DNA of 64,000 nucleotides. Origin: Crocinitomicaceae bacterium. GTDB lineage: Bacteria > Bacteroidota > Bacteroidia > Flavobacteriales_D > Crocinitomicaceae. Positions 62,953-64,000 of the stretch are shown piece by piece; the stretch's first letter is position 1; each line of letters opens with the position of its first letter. The stretch spans positions 806,001-870,000 of the forward strand of contig JAKVAR010000006.1 of assembly GCA_022447585.1 (NCBI GenBank), written 5' to 3'. Both the position numbers and the translations under genes were made by a program. The notes beneath the pieces are model-generated. The model ran no database searches, was not told the origin of the DNA, and was given only the letters and a program-made list of their open reading frames with translations.

Positions 62953-64000
62953 TTAATTTTTGTATACCTTCATTTGTTCAGTTTTTCCGCTTTTATGCTT
63001 GAATTGTATCAAGTAGATACCTGAAGTTATCGAATTAATGCTTCCAGATTTGTATTCTGATTGGTGCTTGTTAGTTCGGATTTCTTCATTCAATATAGTT
63101 CTGCCATCTGTTGTAATAATCCTAATGTCTAGTTCATTTGCTTCCTTAGAGTTGAAGTTGAACACGAGTTGATTAAATTCGTTAAAGTGAATGTTTTCAA
63201 TTAAATCAATTGAACAGAATGAAGAGATCGAAATAGTTTTTAAATCTTTAATTCTACCGTCAGTGTCTGCCTGCTTTAATTTGAAGTATTTAAAGTGATT
63301 GTTATAGTCCGAAAATCTGAAGTTATAATTGGATTGAGTTAGAATGGTGCCGTTACCTTTTACTGTCGCTATTTCTGAAAATTCAAAATTATCTGAAGCG
63401 CTTTCTATAATGAAATGACTGTTATTGAGTTCAGTGGCCGTTGACCATTCAAAATTAATGAATTCACTGTCGCAGTTTGCTGTGAAATCAATGAATTCAA
63501 CAGGTAAAAGTGAGAAGCAAGGGTTAATTACAGATGGGCAAGTGGTAGTTGGAGAGCCCAAAGGTGCCGTTCTATTAGCAAAGGTCACTCCAGAATTTGT
63601 TGGAGAGCCCGAGTTTGATGCTGTTATACTAGCGGAGCTTTCAACTGTTATGTCTTGAGATGTGCCAGAAAATGTACAATTATTTATAGAGATGTTTGCT
63701 GGTCGTGAGAACGACCTTTTAGCAAGAATATCGCTACCGTCTGATGCGACATTATTACTGAATGAACAGTTTGTAATTGTAGCTGAAGCAGTAGTTCCTG
63801 TTGATCCTACTCCAGTAAATACACTTATAGCACCTCCGTTTCCACTTGATGTTGCAATATTATTCGAAAAGCTGCAATTATCAACTGTTATTGAAGAACC
63901 GCGTCCAACACCAATAGCTCCGCCGTAATTCACGGATGAGGTTTGACTAGCTTCGTTATTATTGAAACATGTTCCAGACACATTGAGTTGAGCACCATTG
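62953..64000 (-). CDS. Secreted beta-helix protein with type IX sorting domain (5' end outside window)
   Basis: The frame is open to the window edge, so only the C-terminal 348 residues or so are visible. The upstream part has parallel beta-helix-like repeats (NCSFSNNIATSSGNGGAISV, ITNCSFSNNVASDGSDILA). A linker-like domain follows (FSLLPVEFIDFTANCDSEFINFEWSTATELNNSHFIIE, in parts). The last 75 residues (LDIRIITTDGRTILNEEI...SITSGIYLIQFKHKSGKTEQMKVYKN) form a type A Por secretion sorting domain. The protein is predicted to cross the outer membrane by the type IX system and to be surface-bound or released. Ligand unknown. Confidence 0.9.
   Translation of the reverse strand, partial: NGAQLNVSGTCFNNNEASQTSSVNYGGAIGVGRGSSITVDNCSFSNNIATSSGNGGAISVFTGVGSTGTTASATITNCSFSNNVASDGSDILAKRSFSRPANISINNCTFSGTSQDITVESSASITASNSGSPTNSGVTFANRTAPLGSPTTTCPSVINPCFSLLPVEFIDFTANCDSEFINFEWSTATELNNSHFIIESASDNFEFSEIATVKGNGTILTQSNYNFRFSDYNNHFKYFKLKQADTDGRIKDLKTISISSFCSIDLIENIHFNEFNQLVFNFNSKEANELDIRIITTDGRTILNEEIRTNKHQSEYKSGSINSITSGIYLIQFKHKSGKTEQMKVYKN

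Noticed and set aside
1..64000. CRISPR array, prophage, insertion sequence or integron
   Set aside because: No regularly spaced repeats, transposase, integrase or phage structural gene was seen; the repeats at 53702-53785 are only two copies.

Overview
The window looks like chromosomal DNA of a Bacteroidota bacterium, most likely a Flavobacteriales member near the Crocinitomicaceae. This taxonomic call is an inference from several signs: low GC, promoters of the TTG-N18/19-TAnnTTTG type, no visible Shine-Dalgarno sequences, a secreted protein with a type IX secretion sorting domain, and the gene order of the division cluster. Almost all of it is coding. No tRNA, rRNA, CRISPR array, insertion sequence or prophage was recognised.

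Positions 1-15672 (minus strand) hold a compact division and cell-wall (dcw) cluster read mraZ, rsmH, ftsL, ftsI, murE, mraY, murD, an extra small gene, ftsW, murG, murC, ftsQ, ftsA, ftsZ; ftsZ is cut by the window edge. The extra gene (7246-7722) resembles the C-terminal domain of the MurD encoded next to it. Upstream of mraZ are two clusters of tandem MraZ-type boxes on opposite strands. Positions 15900-23600 (plus strand) hold a DMT exporter, rplU-rpmA, serS, an envelope group (double OmpA domain protein, coiled-coil lipoprotein, TPR protein) and a lipoprotein MsrA.

Positions 23640-27935 (minus) are a two-gene mutagenic polymerase cassette (DnaE2-like and a Y-family polymerase) preceded by a perfect palindrome. 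Positions 28170-31048 hold a DUF547/beta-barrel fusion translationally coupled to a one-POTRA Omp85 protein. Then come ppk-ppx, a flavin-fold protein, an ABC exporter, poorly known proteins, an alpha/beta hydrolase, and a divergent HxlR regulator/SDR pair with a palindromic operator candidate.

Positions 43454-46494 (minus) are the most unusual operon: an ECF sigma factor, a 95-residue one-TM protein, a Spy/CpxP/CnrX-like membrane-anchored protein, an MbnP-family protein and a di-haem MauG/MbnH-like enzyme. The layout suggests a metal (probably copper) sensing sigma-factor switch controlling a copper-binding protein and the enzyme that modifies it. This is inference.

Positions 48168-62912 are mainly minus-strand housekeeping genes: an RND/MMPL transporter with rmlA and a polyprenyl synthase; purM, prfA and pyrF with a duplicated REP-like repeat around the prfA stop; and thyA, capA, folA and topB, where a secreted CapA-like protein lies between the two thymidylate-cycle genes. 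A sensor kinase and the C-terminal part of a large secreted beta-helix protein close the window. Several genes (start 15934, 46567, 61179) have the -7 promoter element exactly four bases before ATG, which predicts leaderless mRNAs.
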